Assembly: GCF_000802965.1 (NCBI RefSeq)
Contig: NZ_JSAK01000022.1
Location: forward strand, 62,001 to 126,000
Reading direction: 5' to 3'
DNA length: 64,000 bases
From: Pseudomonas fluorescens
GTDB lineage: Bacteria > Pseudomonadota > Gammaproteobacteria > Pseudomonadales > Pseudomonadaceae
The notes beneath the pieces are model-generated. The model was not told the DNA's origin. It saw nothing but the letters and a program-made list of their open reading frames with translations, and searched no databases. Below are positions 17,695-25,314 of the stretch, piece after piece. The position numbers and the translations under genes are program-made. Positions within the stretch are counted from its first letter, which is position 1. The number at the start of each line of letters is the position of its first letter.

Positions 17695-17985
17695 TCAGAC
17701 AACAACGGCATGCAAACGCATGCCCAAAGCTTTCATAACTTTCATGATAGTCGCGAATTCTGGATTGCCAGTGCTGCTCAGCGCTTTGTACAGACTCTCA
17801 CGACCTAAACCGGCGTCACGGGCAACTTGTGTCATGCCTTGCGCGCGGGCGATGTCGTTGAGTGCAGCGCGTATCAAAACGCCGTCGCCTGCATCTTCTT
17901 CAAAGCAGGCATCCAGATATGCGGCCATTTCCTCTGGAGATTTGAGAAACTCTGCAGCATCGAAACGGACGAATTGTTCGGTCAT
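17695..17985 (-). CDS. Antitoxin of RelE-type toxin-antitoxin pair (HigA/addiction-module antidote family)
   Basis: 96-residue protein with an XRE-like helix-turn-helix in its C-terminal half: ALNDIARAQGMTQVARDAGL then GRESLYKALSSTGNPEFATI. This is the putative addiction-module antidote pattern. It starts 3 bases after the toxin gene ends, so the order is toxin first. Expected to bind and repress its own promoter region upstream of the toxin gene. Confidence 0.88.
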   Translation of the reverse strand: MTEQFVRFDAAEFLKSPEEMAAYLDACFEEDAGDGVLIRAALNDIARAQGMTQVARDAGLGRESLYKALSSTGNPEFATIMKVMKALGMRLHAVVV

Positions 17986-17988
17986 GAC

Positions 17989-18291
17989 TTACTCCTCATT
18001 ACCGATGTGTTGCGCCATTTGAATGGCACGTTTGATATCTCGTTTTTGAGTCGACTTGTCACCGCCTATGAGTAGCAGGTAGACGACTTCTCCTCTGCGA
18101 GTGAAATACATCCTGTAGCCGGGACCATGGTGGACTCGCATTTCATAAACTGCCGCCGCTATCGGCGTGCAATCACCAAAGTTTCCATGCTCGGCCGCCC
18201 GGAGCCTGGCGATGATTCGAGCCTTGCCGATGGTGTCTTTCAGTGAGTCGAGCCAATCGGCAAACACACGGGATCGTTTGAAGTCGATCAT
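17989..18291 (-). CDS. RelE/ParE-superfamily toxin
   Basis: 100-residue toxin starting MIDFKRSRVFADWLDSLKDT; the frame extends 12 codons upstream but this ATG fits the family. Core motifs ARIIARLRAAEHGNFGDC, YEMRVHHGPGYRMYFTRRGE and LLLIGGDKSTQKRDIKRA identify the addiction-module killer family (RelE/HigB-like ribosome-dependent mRNA interferase). Cotranscribed with its antitoxin. Confidence 0.88.
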   Translation of the reverse strand: MIDFKRSRVFADWLDSLKDTIGKARIIARLRAAEHGNFGDCTPIAAAVYEMRVHHGPGYRMYFTRRGEVVYLLLIGGDKSTQKRDIKRAIQMAQHIGNEE

Positions 18292-18294
18292 GTC

Positions 18295-18429
18295 GTGAAT
18301 CGTATTCCTTGGGATACAAGCTGGCAAGCGACGCTTTCTGAGGATGAGGCTGGAGATCCTTTAAAAGGCGGCTTTGTGGACTCGATCGATTTAGAGGAAT
18401 TCGAATATAGGAGGGAAGCTACTAAGTAG
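18295..18429 (+). other. Possible 44-codon remnant or small gene, GTG start
   Basis: An open frame divergent from the toxin gene with the composition of a real protein tail (WDTSWQATLSEDE, VDSIDLEEFEYRREATK, then TAG). No ATG is available; the frame is open only back to about 18247, inside the toxin gene on the other strand. It could be a decayed gene end left by the insertion of the toxin-antitoxin pair, or chance. Confidence 0.2.
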
Positions 18430-18484
18430 AACAGTCAGCTCCTTCCTGGAAGGTTGCCAGCAAATTCGCAAGTTTCTGCGGATG

Positions 18485-19213
18485 TCAGGAATGGTCTGAC
18501 ACGGGTAGGGCTTTGAGTAATTGCCCAACCGACTCAAACTCCCGCTCAACCCCCGGCAACACCGGCCGCTTCAACACCAACACCGGTACCCCTCGCTCCC
18601 GCGCCACTTCCAGCTTCGGCTCGGTGGCGGTGCTGCCGCTGTTCTTGCTAATCAACACATCGATCTGCCGCCGTTCGAACAGCTCGCGCTCATCGTCGAT
18701 CAGGTACGGCCCGCGTGCACCGATTACTTCGCAGCGTTCGTTGCCGGGATAAACGTCCAGTGCACGCAACGTCCAGAATTGTTCAGGAGGAATTTCGCCC
18801 AGGTGCTGCAAGGGCTCGCGTCCAAGGGTAAACAGCGGGCGCCGGAACGGTTTCAGCGCTTCGATCAGCTCGGCCCAATCGCTGACTTCACGCCAGTCGT
18901 CGCCGGCTTGTGGCTGCCACGCCGGACGGCGCAGCGCCCAGCAGGCAATGCCGCTCAAACGCGCTGCGGTTGCAGCGTTTTGACTGATCCGGGCGGCGTA
19001 GGGATGGGTGGCATCGAGCAGCAGTTCAATCCCTTCACCGCGGATGAACTGCGCCAGGCCTTCGGCGCCACCATAGCCGCCCACGCGAACCTGGCAAGTC
19101 AGATCCGTCGGCACCCGACCGACACCGGCCAGGCTATAGATGTGTTGTGGCCCGAGGGTACGGGCGATCGCCAACGCCTCGGTCACGCCACCCAGCAACA
19201 GAATGCGTTTCAT
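18485..19213 (-). CDS. cobK: Precorrin-6A reductase
   Basis: NADPH-dependent reductase of the aerobic corrin pathway, 242 residues. It begins MKRILLLGGVTEALAIARTL; the frame opens further upstream inside cbiD, but this ATG has the nucleotide-binding GG motif at the right place. Other family motifs are LLLDATHPYAARISQNAATA and DVLISKNSGSTATEPKLEVA. It overlaps cbiD by four bases (ATGA) and is the last gene of the minus-strand cob arm. Confidence 0.95.
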   Translation of the reverse strand: MKRILLLGGVTEALAIARTLGPQHIYSLAGVGRVPTDLTCQVRVGGYGGAEGLAQFIRGEGIELLLDATHPYAARISQNAATAARLSGIACWALRRPAWQPQAGDDWREVSDWAELIEALKPFRRPLFTLGREPLQHLGEIPPEQFWTLRALDVYPGNERCEVIGARGPYLIDDERELFERRQIDVLISKNSGSTATEPKLEVARERGVPVLVLKRPVLPGVEREFESVGQLLKALPVSDHS

Positions 19214-20307
19214 TGAAAAACTCCCGCATGGCCGACGATTCCGCCCTGGCGGTCTATGGCGAAGACTTCGACCTGAACCTGCGCCGGGACCACGCTGCGG
19301 GCAAAATCTAAAGCGTGCTGGCACACCGCATCGCCGAGGGCGATGCCGGCGGCGCTGGCCATGGCTAACGCCTGTTGACTGGTGTTGGCGTCACGGATGG
19401 CTTGCTGCAATACGGCATCGGCGCCTGCCGCCGCCGCCCATTCGGCCAGTTGTGGCAGATCAATACTGGAATGCCGACTGTGCAAGTCCATGTGCCCGGC
19501 CGCCAGTTTGCTGATCTTGCCGAAGCCGCCGCAGATGCTGAGTTTTTCCACCGGCACTTTGCGCAGGTGTTTGAGCACCGCGCCGACGAAATCGCCCATT
19601 TCGATCAGGGCGATTTCCGGAAAGTTGTAGACCCGGCGCATGGTGTCTTCGCTGGCGTTGCCGGTGCACGCGGCGATGTGCAGATAGCCGTTGGTTTTAG
19701 CGACATCGATACCCTGGTGGATTGAGGCGATGTAGGCCGCGCAAGAAAACGGCCGGACGATGCCGCTGGTGCCGAGGATCGACAGTCCCCCGAGAATCCC
19801 CAGGCGCGGGTTCATGGTTTTCAGTGCCAGCGCCTCGCCGCCCTCGACGTTCACCGTGACCTCGAAACCGCCGCTGTAGCCAAATTCGCTGGCGAGCAGG
19901 GTCAGGTGATCGGTGATCATTTTGCGCGGTACGGGGTTGATCGCCGGTTCGCCCACAGCCAGCACCAGCCCAGGTCGGGTGACCGTGCCGACACCGTGGC
20001 CGGCATTGAACCCAACGCCGGGTTCGCTGCGCAGGCGCACTTGGGAATAGAGCAGCGCACCGTGGGTCACGTCGGGATCGTCGCCGGCATCCTTGATCGT
20101 TCCCGCCTCGGCGCCGCCCTCTATCAGGTGGCAGAACTCCAGGCGCATCTGCACTCGCTTGCCTTTGGGCAGGACGATTTCCACGGCATCCGCCGCGATC
20201 CCTGCGAGCAGCAGGCGAGCGGCCGCCAGGCTGGTGGCCGTGGCGCAACTGCCGGTGGTCAGGCCGCTGCGCAGCGGCGCGGGTTGTTCGGCGGTTTCGT
20301 CACGCAT
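19210..20307 (-). CDS. cbiD: Cobalt-precorrin-5B C1-methyltransferase family protein CbiD
   Basis: 365-residue corrin-ring enzyme. LRSGLTTGSCATATSLAAAR near residue 13 is the CbiD signature; GHGVGTVTRPGLVLAVGEPA and GGLSILGTSGIVRPFSCAAY follow. CbiD belongs to the anaerobic route, yet it stands here among aerobic-route genes as in other pseudomonads. In this setting it may replace or complement CobF (inference). The ATG at 20307 is preferred over a TTG one codon upstream. It overlaps the cobL end by 8 bases. Confidence 0.94.
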   Translation of the reverse strand: MRDETAEQPAPLRSGLTTGSCATATSLAAARLLLAGIAADAVEIVLPKGKRVQMRLEFCHLIEGGAEAGTIKDAGDDPDVTHGALLYSQVRLRSEPGVGFNAGHGVGTVTRPGLVLAVGEPAINPVPRKMITDHLTLLASEFGYSGGFEVTVNVEGGEALALKTMNPRLGILGGLSILGTSGIVRPFSCAAYIASIHQGIDVAKTNGYLHIAACTGNASEDTMRRVYNFPEIALIEMGDFVGAVLKHLRKVPVEKLSICGGFGKISKLAAGHMDLHSRHSSIDLPQLAEWAAAAGADAVLQQAIRDANTSQQALAMASAAGIALGDAVCQHALDFARSVVPAQVQVEVFAIDRQGGIVGHAGVFQ

Positions 20308-21511
20308 CAAAAGGCTTCGTCACATCCAGCAAGGTGATCGGCAGGGCCTGACGCCAGGTATCGAAGTCGCCCAGCGGTTGGGCCTGGGCGATATGGATGC
20401 GCGTCAAGTCGCCACCGTGCTGTTCGCGCCAGGCCATCAAGGTCATTTCACTTTGCAGCGTGACAGCGTTGGCGATCAGCCGGCCGCCGGGTTTGAGTGC
20501 GGCCCAGCAGGTATCGAGCACGCCCTCGCGGGTGACGCCGCCGCCGATGAAAATCGCATCCGGCCGTTCGAGCCCGGCCAGTGCCTGCGGCGCACTGCCG
20601 CGAATCAGTTGCAGGCCGGGGACGCCGAGGGCGTCGCGGTTGTGTTCGATCAATTGCTGGCGTCCTTCATCGGCCTCGATGGCCAACGCCCGACAACTCG
20701 GATGGGCGCGCATCCATTCGATGCCGATCGAACCGCTGCCAGCGCCGACGTCCCACAAGAGTTCGCCGGGCACCGGCGCCAGGCGTGCAAGCGTGATTGC
20801 ACGCACATCGCGTTTGGTCAGTTGGCCGTCGTGTTTGAACGCTGAGTCTGGCAAACCGGCGAGGCGAGACAGGCGTTGTGTGTTCGGCTCGGCGATGCAC
20901 TCGATGGCGATCAGGTTGAGGTCGGCGATTGCCTGGTCGTTCCAGTCGTTGGCGACGCCGTCGCTGCGTCGCTCGGTTTCACCGCCCAAATGCTCCAGCA
21001 CACTCATGCGACTCGGCCCGAACCCGCGCTCGCGCAGCAGTTCGGCGATGGCGGCGGGACTTTGTCCGTCGTTGCTCAATACCAGTAAACGCATGCCGCT
21101 GAACAACTGTGCGTTGAGCGCTGCAACGGGGCGGGCCACCACCGATAAGGTGACGACGTCCTGCAACGCCCAGCCCATCCTGGCGGCGGCCAGCGAGCAT
21201 GAAGACGGGGCCGGCAGCGTTAGCATTTCATCGTTGGATAGATGCCGCACAAGGCTTGCGCCCACCCCAAAGAACATGGGGTCGCCACTGGCCAGTACGC
21301 AGACCGGCTCTCCACGCAGTGCCAGCACCGGCTCAACGGAAAACGGGCTCGGCCAGCGTTGGCGCTCACCACGAATGCATGCAGGTAACAGATCCAGGTG
21401 CCGCTGGCCGCCGAAGATCCGTGAGGCACGCAATAACGCGTGCCGGGCATTTTTGCCCAGACCTTTGAAGCCGTCTTCACCGATGCCTACTACCGTCAGC
21501 CAGGGCGTCAT
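20300..21511 (-). CDS. cobL: Precorrin-6Y C5,15-methyltransferase (decarboxylating), CbiE-CbiT fusion
   Basis: Bifunctional SAM-dependent enzyme of 403 residues that methylates C5 and C15 and decarboxylates the C12 acetate. The N-terminal half (WLTVVGIGEDGFKGLG; EPVCVLASGDPMFFGVGASL) is CbiE-like; the C-terminal half (LLWDVGAGSGSIGIEWMRAH; RPDAIFIGGGVTREGVLDTC) is CbiT. The frame is open to 21892 but the true start is MTPWLTVVGIG at 21511. First gene of the minus arm, divergent from the hypothetical gene at 21738. Confidence 0.96.
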   Translation of the reverse strand: MTPWLTVVGIGEDGFKGLGKNARHALLRASRIFGGQRHLDLLPACIRGERQRWPSPFSVEPVLALRGEPVCVLASGDPMFFGVGASLVRHLSNDEMLTLPAPSSCSLAAARMGWALQDVVTLSVVARPVAALNAQLFSGMRLLVLSNDGQSPAAIAELLRERGFGPSRMSVLEHLGGETERRSDGVANDWNDQAIADLNLIAIECIAEPNTQRLSRLAGLPDSAFKHDGQLTKRDVRAITLARLAPVPGELLWDVGAGSGSIGIEWMRAHPSCRALAIEADEGRQQLIEHNRDALGVPGLQLIRGSAPQALAGLERPDAIFIGGGVTREGVLDTCWAALKPGGRLIANAVTLQSEMTLMAWREQHGGDLTRIHIAQAQPLGDFDTWRQALPITLLDVTKPFDA

Positions 21512-21692
21512 GCCTGCTCCTTGAAAAAAATGCCCCGTAGCATGGGTTGCAACCGGGTTCGGGACTGGGCGCAATGATACCGCGGCGTTGTGGCTTTTAC
21601 GCATTGCGTGCCACCCAAACCGTGACGGCCAAACATCCTGTGTTAGTCCGTAGATTGTTGACAGGCCCGGTATCTGGTTAGTTGTCGTTGTT

Positions 21693-21711
21693 GGTTGACG
21701 TTGGATCAACC
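21693..21711. promoter_or_regulatory. Dyad GGTTGA-N7-TCAACC in divergent promoter region
   Basis: The dyad overlaps a TTGACG hexamer followed 17 bases later by AACATA, a weak sigma-70 promoter directed at the gene at 21738. It may be an operator site; no regulator is assigned. Confidence 0.3.
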
Positions 21712-21737
21712 TCTCAAAACATACAAAAAGGAATTTT

Positions 21738-22493
21738 ATGTTCGACACAACTATCGAGTTTCCAGCACTGGAACAGCGTCTGGCTTTTCTTGGATTGAGC
21801 GATGCCGTGCCGGCCACCGCACGTTCACAGGCGGTCGCTCTGGCGCGCAGTAACCCCACCCCGGTCCGGGCAGCTATTGCGGGGAGCACCATCGTCTCTA
21901 TGGCCGAGGGAGTGTCCGCAGAAGATGAGCAAGATACGCTCGACTGCGCGCTCTATCTGGAACAATACACAGACACACGCTATGACCGGGAAACCCAGTG
22001 GTACGAGTGGTTGCAACATTTTACGTTGGGGCTCTGGCATTTTGGCTGGATTCATCAGCGTCCGGTCATGCTCGACAGTCGCCATATCGAGCTGCATGAA
22101 CCCATCTCCAGTTCGATTCTCGAGACACTCAAACCCAATGTCAGCGGGAGCATGTACAGCGCCGCGATGTACGCTTTCGATGCGTTGAAAGACAATCTTC
22201 AGGCATCCATGCTGCTGGCGCAAAAAAGCGGAAGGGAGCGTGGACGACAATTTCAAACGATGCCCTGTGCCTACGATGCCGACGGACGCCTGACTCTCAT
22301 GTTGATTCACTCATGGTATGTCGCTGCCGTTAACCCGGCGCAGTTTCTGTTCCTGAAGTGGCTGGAACACGATGTCACGTTGATTCAGCATTACGGGACG
22401 TTCACGCTGGACAGGAAACGTTTTGACCCGTTGGCGGCTGCCATGCGCGACAAAATCACCCAGCGCAGCCGTGAGTACCTGTTGCGGATGTGA
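21738..22493 (+). CDS. Unrecognised 251-residue protein (paralogue family member 1)
   Basis: I do not recognise this protein. It has no signal peptide or membrane segment and looks like a soluble, mostly helical protein. Residues about 47-100 (AGSTIV...VSAEDE...LYLEQYTDTRY...RETQWYEW...LWHFGW) and the C-terminal half (RQFQTMPC, then FLFLKWLEHDV) align by eye with the genes at 27208 and, more weakly, 28042. RBS AAAAAGGA precedes the ATG. It is divergent from cobL and precedes cobG by about 150 bases, without overlap, so it need not share the cob function. Confidence 0.85.
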   Translation: MFDTTIEFPALEQRLAFLGLSDAVPATARSQAVALARSNPTPVRAAIAGSTIVSMAEGVSAEDEQDTLDCALYLEQYTDTRYDRETQWYEWLQHFTLGLWHFGWIHQRPVMLDSRHIELHEPISSSILETLKPNVSGSMYSAAMYAFDALKDNLQASMLLAQKSGRERGRQFQTMPCAYDADGRLTLMLIHSWYVAAVNPAQFLFLKWLEHDVTLIQHYGTFTLDRKRFDPLAAAMRDKITQRSREYLLRM

Positions 22494-22641
22494 GGCGTGG
22501 CGCATTCGTTCGAACGGGTCGGGCCTTGGGAGACGTTAACCTTCCCGTCGTCCGACAAGCTTTTCATCCCCCGTTGCAAAGCAGGCATAATACCGCCCGC
22601 TTCGCCCGCGAAGTGCCTCGCCACCTGAACGGGTCATCCCC

Positions 22642-23964
22642 TTGAACGAACGCCCACTGTCCACCGCCTTACGCCCCTCGGCCTGTCCGGGATTGCTGCG
22701 TATTGTCCCGGCACTGGATGGCGGGATCTGTCGGATCAAACTCAGCGGTGGTTCGATCAGTAGCGCTCAGGCCAAGGCGGTGGCGGATGCGGCCGAGCGC
22801 TTCGCCGGGGGCGCTATCGAGGCAACCAATCGTGCCAATCTGCAGATTCGAGGGATTGGCCACGAGCAAGCAGCATTGATCGATAGCCTGCTAGCCGCGG
22901 GTCTTGGGCCGCAAAATGCGGCGGGCGATGACGTGCGCAACCTGATGCTCAGTCCAAGTGCCGGGATCGATCGGCAGATGCTGTTCGACACAATGCCGCT
23001 GGCGGAGCAGATTCTGACCACGGTGCAGCTCCACGAACGTTTTCACGACCTCAGCGCCAAGTTCGCCGTGCAGCTCGATGGCGGCGAGGCCTTGGCCATG
23101 CTTGAACACCCACACGACCTGTGGCTTTCGGTTTTTGAGCGAGACGGTGAGCGATGGCTGGCGTTCGGTCTGGCGGGATGCCCCACGGACGAGCCGGCAG
23201 GCTCTATCGCTCTGGTCGATGGTTACAACCTGGTGATCGCGGTGCTTGAATTGTTTCTAGAGCTGGCGCGCCCCGAGCAAACGCGAATGCGTCATCTGCT
23301 GGCTGAGATCGCGCGCGAAGACTTTCTAAGCCGCTTGGCGGAGCGTGTAGACCTTCATGCCATTTCGGGTTGGCAGCGCGTTTCGAGTTCAAGAACCTTA
23401 CATATTGGCGCTCATCCCCAGGCTCAAAGTGGCCGGTTCTACGTGGGGGCCGTGCCTCCTCTGGGACGGCTAAACCCCGCGATGCTTCGAGGCGTTTCCA
23501 AACTTTCGGAAACGTTCGGCGACGGGAGTTTGCGTTTTACCCCTTGGCAAAGCCTGCTGTTGCCCAATGTTCGCCATGAGCACGTTTCTGAAGTTATTGG
23601 CGCGCTGGAGCAACTGGGCCTGTTGTGCGAAGCCGGTCAGCCGTTGTCCCGGTTGATCGCCTGTACCGGCTCAAACGGTTGCGGCAAAGGCCTGGCTGAC
23701 ACCAAGGACGACGCCTTGCAACTGGCCTCACTGCTCCAGCGTTACGGTCAGGTTCTGAATATGCACCTGAGCGGTTGCTCGCGTTCCTGTGCGGCCGCGC
23801 ACACCGCCCCGGTCACCTTGCTCGCCGTTTCACCCGGTCATTACGACCTCTATTTTCGCGATGCAGCGCAGCCCGGTTTCGGCGCGCTGCACGCACGCAA
23901 CCTTACTATTGAAGCGGTCGGCGCGTTGCTCGACGCCCGCTTACGGAGCCCCCTTGATGCTTGA
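22642..23964 (+). CDS. cobG: Precorrin-3B synthase
   Basis: Aerobic-route monooxygenase making precorrin-3B, of the nitrite/sulfite-reductase-like fold, 440 residues. PSACPGLLRIVPALDGGICR near the start is characteristic; the 4Fe-4S cysteines are visible as CTGSNGCGKG and LSGCSRSCAAAH (about residues 340-390). Presence of cobG marks the oxygen-dependent pathway. The start codon appears to be TTG at 22642; no ATG lies nearby in frame. The end overlaps cobH by eight bases. Confidence 0.94.
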   Translation: MNERPLSTALRPSACPGLLRIVPALDGGICRIKLSGGSISSAQAKAVADAAERFAGGAIEATNRANLQIRGIGHEQAALIDSLLAAGLGPQNAAGDDVRNLMLSPSAGIDRQMLFDTMPLAEQILTTVQLHERFHDLSAKFAVQLDGGEALAMLEHPHDLWLSVFERDGERWLAFGLAGCPTDEPAGSIALVDGYNLVIAVLELFLELARPEQTRMRHLLAEIAREDFLSRLAERVDLHAISGWQRVSSSRTLHIGAHPQAQSGRFYVGAVPPLGRLNPAMLRGVSKLSETFGDGSLRFTPWQSLLLPNVRHEHVSEVIGALEQLGLLCEAGQPLSRLIACTGSNGCGKGLADTKDDALQLASLLQRYGQVLNMHLSGCSRSCAAAHTAPVTLLAVSPGHYDLYFRDAAQPGFGALHARNLTIEAVGALLDARLRSPLDA

Positions 23965-24583
23965 TTACATCCGCGACGGTCAGGAGATCTATCGCAACTC
24001 CTTCGCGATCATTCGTGCCGAGGCCAACCTCACGCGAATCCCGGCCGATCTGGAAAAACTCGCGGTGCGGGTAATTCACGCCTGCGGCATGGTCGATGCC
24101 ATCGACGGTTTGCAGTTTTCCGAAGGCGCGGGCAAGGCGGGGCGCGATGCACTGGCCGCCGGTGCGCCGATCCTCTGTGATGCGCGGATGGTCTCCGAAG
24201 GCGTGACCCGTGCGCGGTTGCCGGCAAACAACCCGGTGATCTGCACCTTGCGCGATGAAAGCGTTCCCGAATTGGCCCGTGAGTTGGGCAATACCCGCTC
24301 GGCCGCCGCGCTGGAACTGTGGCGCCCGCACCTGGAAGGCAGTGTTGTGGTGATCGGCAACGCGCCGACCGCGCTGTTCTACCTGCTGGAAATGCTCGAC
24401 GCCGGCGCACCCAAACCGGCGCTGATCCTCGGTTTCCCGGTGGGTTTCGTCGGCGCCGCCGAATCCAAGGCAGCGCTTGCGGCCGACAGTCGCGGCGTGC
24501 CCTTTGTCATCATGCAAGGCCGGCTGGGCGGAAGCGCCATGGCCGCCGCCGCCGTCAATGCCCTCGCCACGGAGATCGAATGA
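23957..24583 (+). CDS. cobH: Precorrin-8X methylmutase
   Basis: Isomerase moving the C11 methyl to C12 to give hydrogenobyrinic acid, 208 residues. It begins MLDYIRDGQEIYRNSFAIIR; the catalytic His is His41 in RVIHACGMVD. ILCDARMVSEGVTRARLPAN and ALILGFPVGFVGAAESKAAL are conserved. The start is ATG 23957 within the cobG end; the open frame further upstream is cobG in another frame. Joined to cobI by ATGA. Confidence 0.97.
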   Translation: MLDYIRDGQEIYRNSFAIIRAEANLTRIPADLEKLAVRVIHACGMVDAIDGLQFSEGAGKAGRDALAAGAPILCDARMVSEGVTRARLPANNPVICTLRDESVPELARELGNTRSAAALELWRPHLEGSVVVIGNAPTALFYLLEMLDAGAPKPALILGFPVGFVGAAESKAALAADSRGVPFVIMQGRLGGSAMAAAAVNALATEIE

Positions 24584-25314
24584 TGCAACAACCTGGACGT
24601 TTGATCGGCCTTGGCGTCGGTCCGGGTGATCCGGAACTGATCACCGTCAAAGCCCTGCGCCTGCTGCGCGAATCACCGGTGGTGGCGTACTTCGTTGCCA
24701 AGGGTAAAAAGGGCAACGCCTTCGGCATCATCGAAGCCCATTTGCAGGACGCACAAACCCTGCTGCCGCTGGTTTATCCGGTGACCACCGAGGTACTGCC
24801 GGCGCCGCTGTCCTACGAGCAAGTGATCAGCGATTTCTACGATACCGCTGGTGAGCACCTGGCCGCGCATCTGGATGCCGGTCGCGATGTGGCAGTGATT
24901 TGCGAAGGCGACCCGTTCTTCTACGGCTCGTACATGTACCTGCATGATCGTCTGGCCGAACGTTACGATGCCGAAGTCGTGCCGGGCGTGTGCTCGATGC
25001 TCGGCGGTGCTTCGGTACTCGGCGCGCCGCTGGTGTATCGCAATCAGAGCCTGTCGGTGTTGTCCGGCGTATTGCCACACGACGAGCTCAAGCGTCGTCT
25101 GGCGGATGCTGACGCGGCGGTGATCATGAAGCTGGGGCGCAACTTCCCCAAGGTTCGCCAGGTGCTGGAAGAACTCGGTCTGGCCGAGCGCGCGCTGTAC
25201 GTCGAACGCGCAACCATGGCCAATCAGAAAATCGTTGCGCTGGATGAAGTCGAGCCGATGTCTTCGCCGTACTTCTCGCTGATCATCGTTCCTGGCGAAA
25301 GGTGGCAAGGCTGA
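24580..25314 (+). CDS. cobI: Precorrin-2 C20-methyltransferase
   Basis: SAM-dependent tetrapyrrole methylase of 244 residues. GRLIGLGVGPGDPELITVKA at residues 6-25 is the family N-terminus, with ICEGDPFFYGSYMYLHDRLA and EVVPGVCSMLGGASVLGAPL further on. It overlaps cobH and the fused cobJ gene by ATGA junctions on both sides, a sign of tight translational coupling. Confidence 0.96.
   Translation: MMQQPGRLIGLGVGPGDPELITVKALRLLRESPVVAYFVAKGKKGNAFGIIEAHLQDAQTLLPLVYPVTTEVLPAPLSYEQVISDFYDTAGEHLAAHLDAGRDVAVICEGDPFFYGSYMYLHDRLAERYDAEVVPGVCSMLGGASVLGAPLVYRNQSLSVLSGVLPHDELKRRLADADAAVIMKLGRNFPKVRQVLEELGLAERALYVERATMANQKIVALDEVEPMSSPYFSLIIVPGERWQG

Noticed and set aside
21512..22641. Cobalamin riboswitch near cobL or cobG
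   Set aside because: No B12-box-like GCCACTG with the flanking conserved stem was found in 21512-21737 or 22494-22641.
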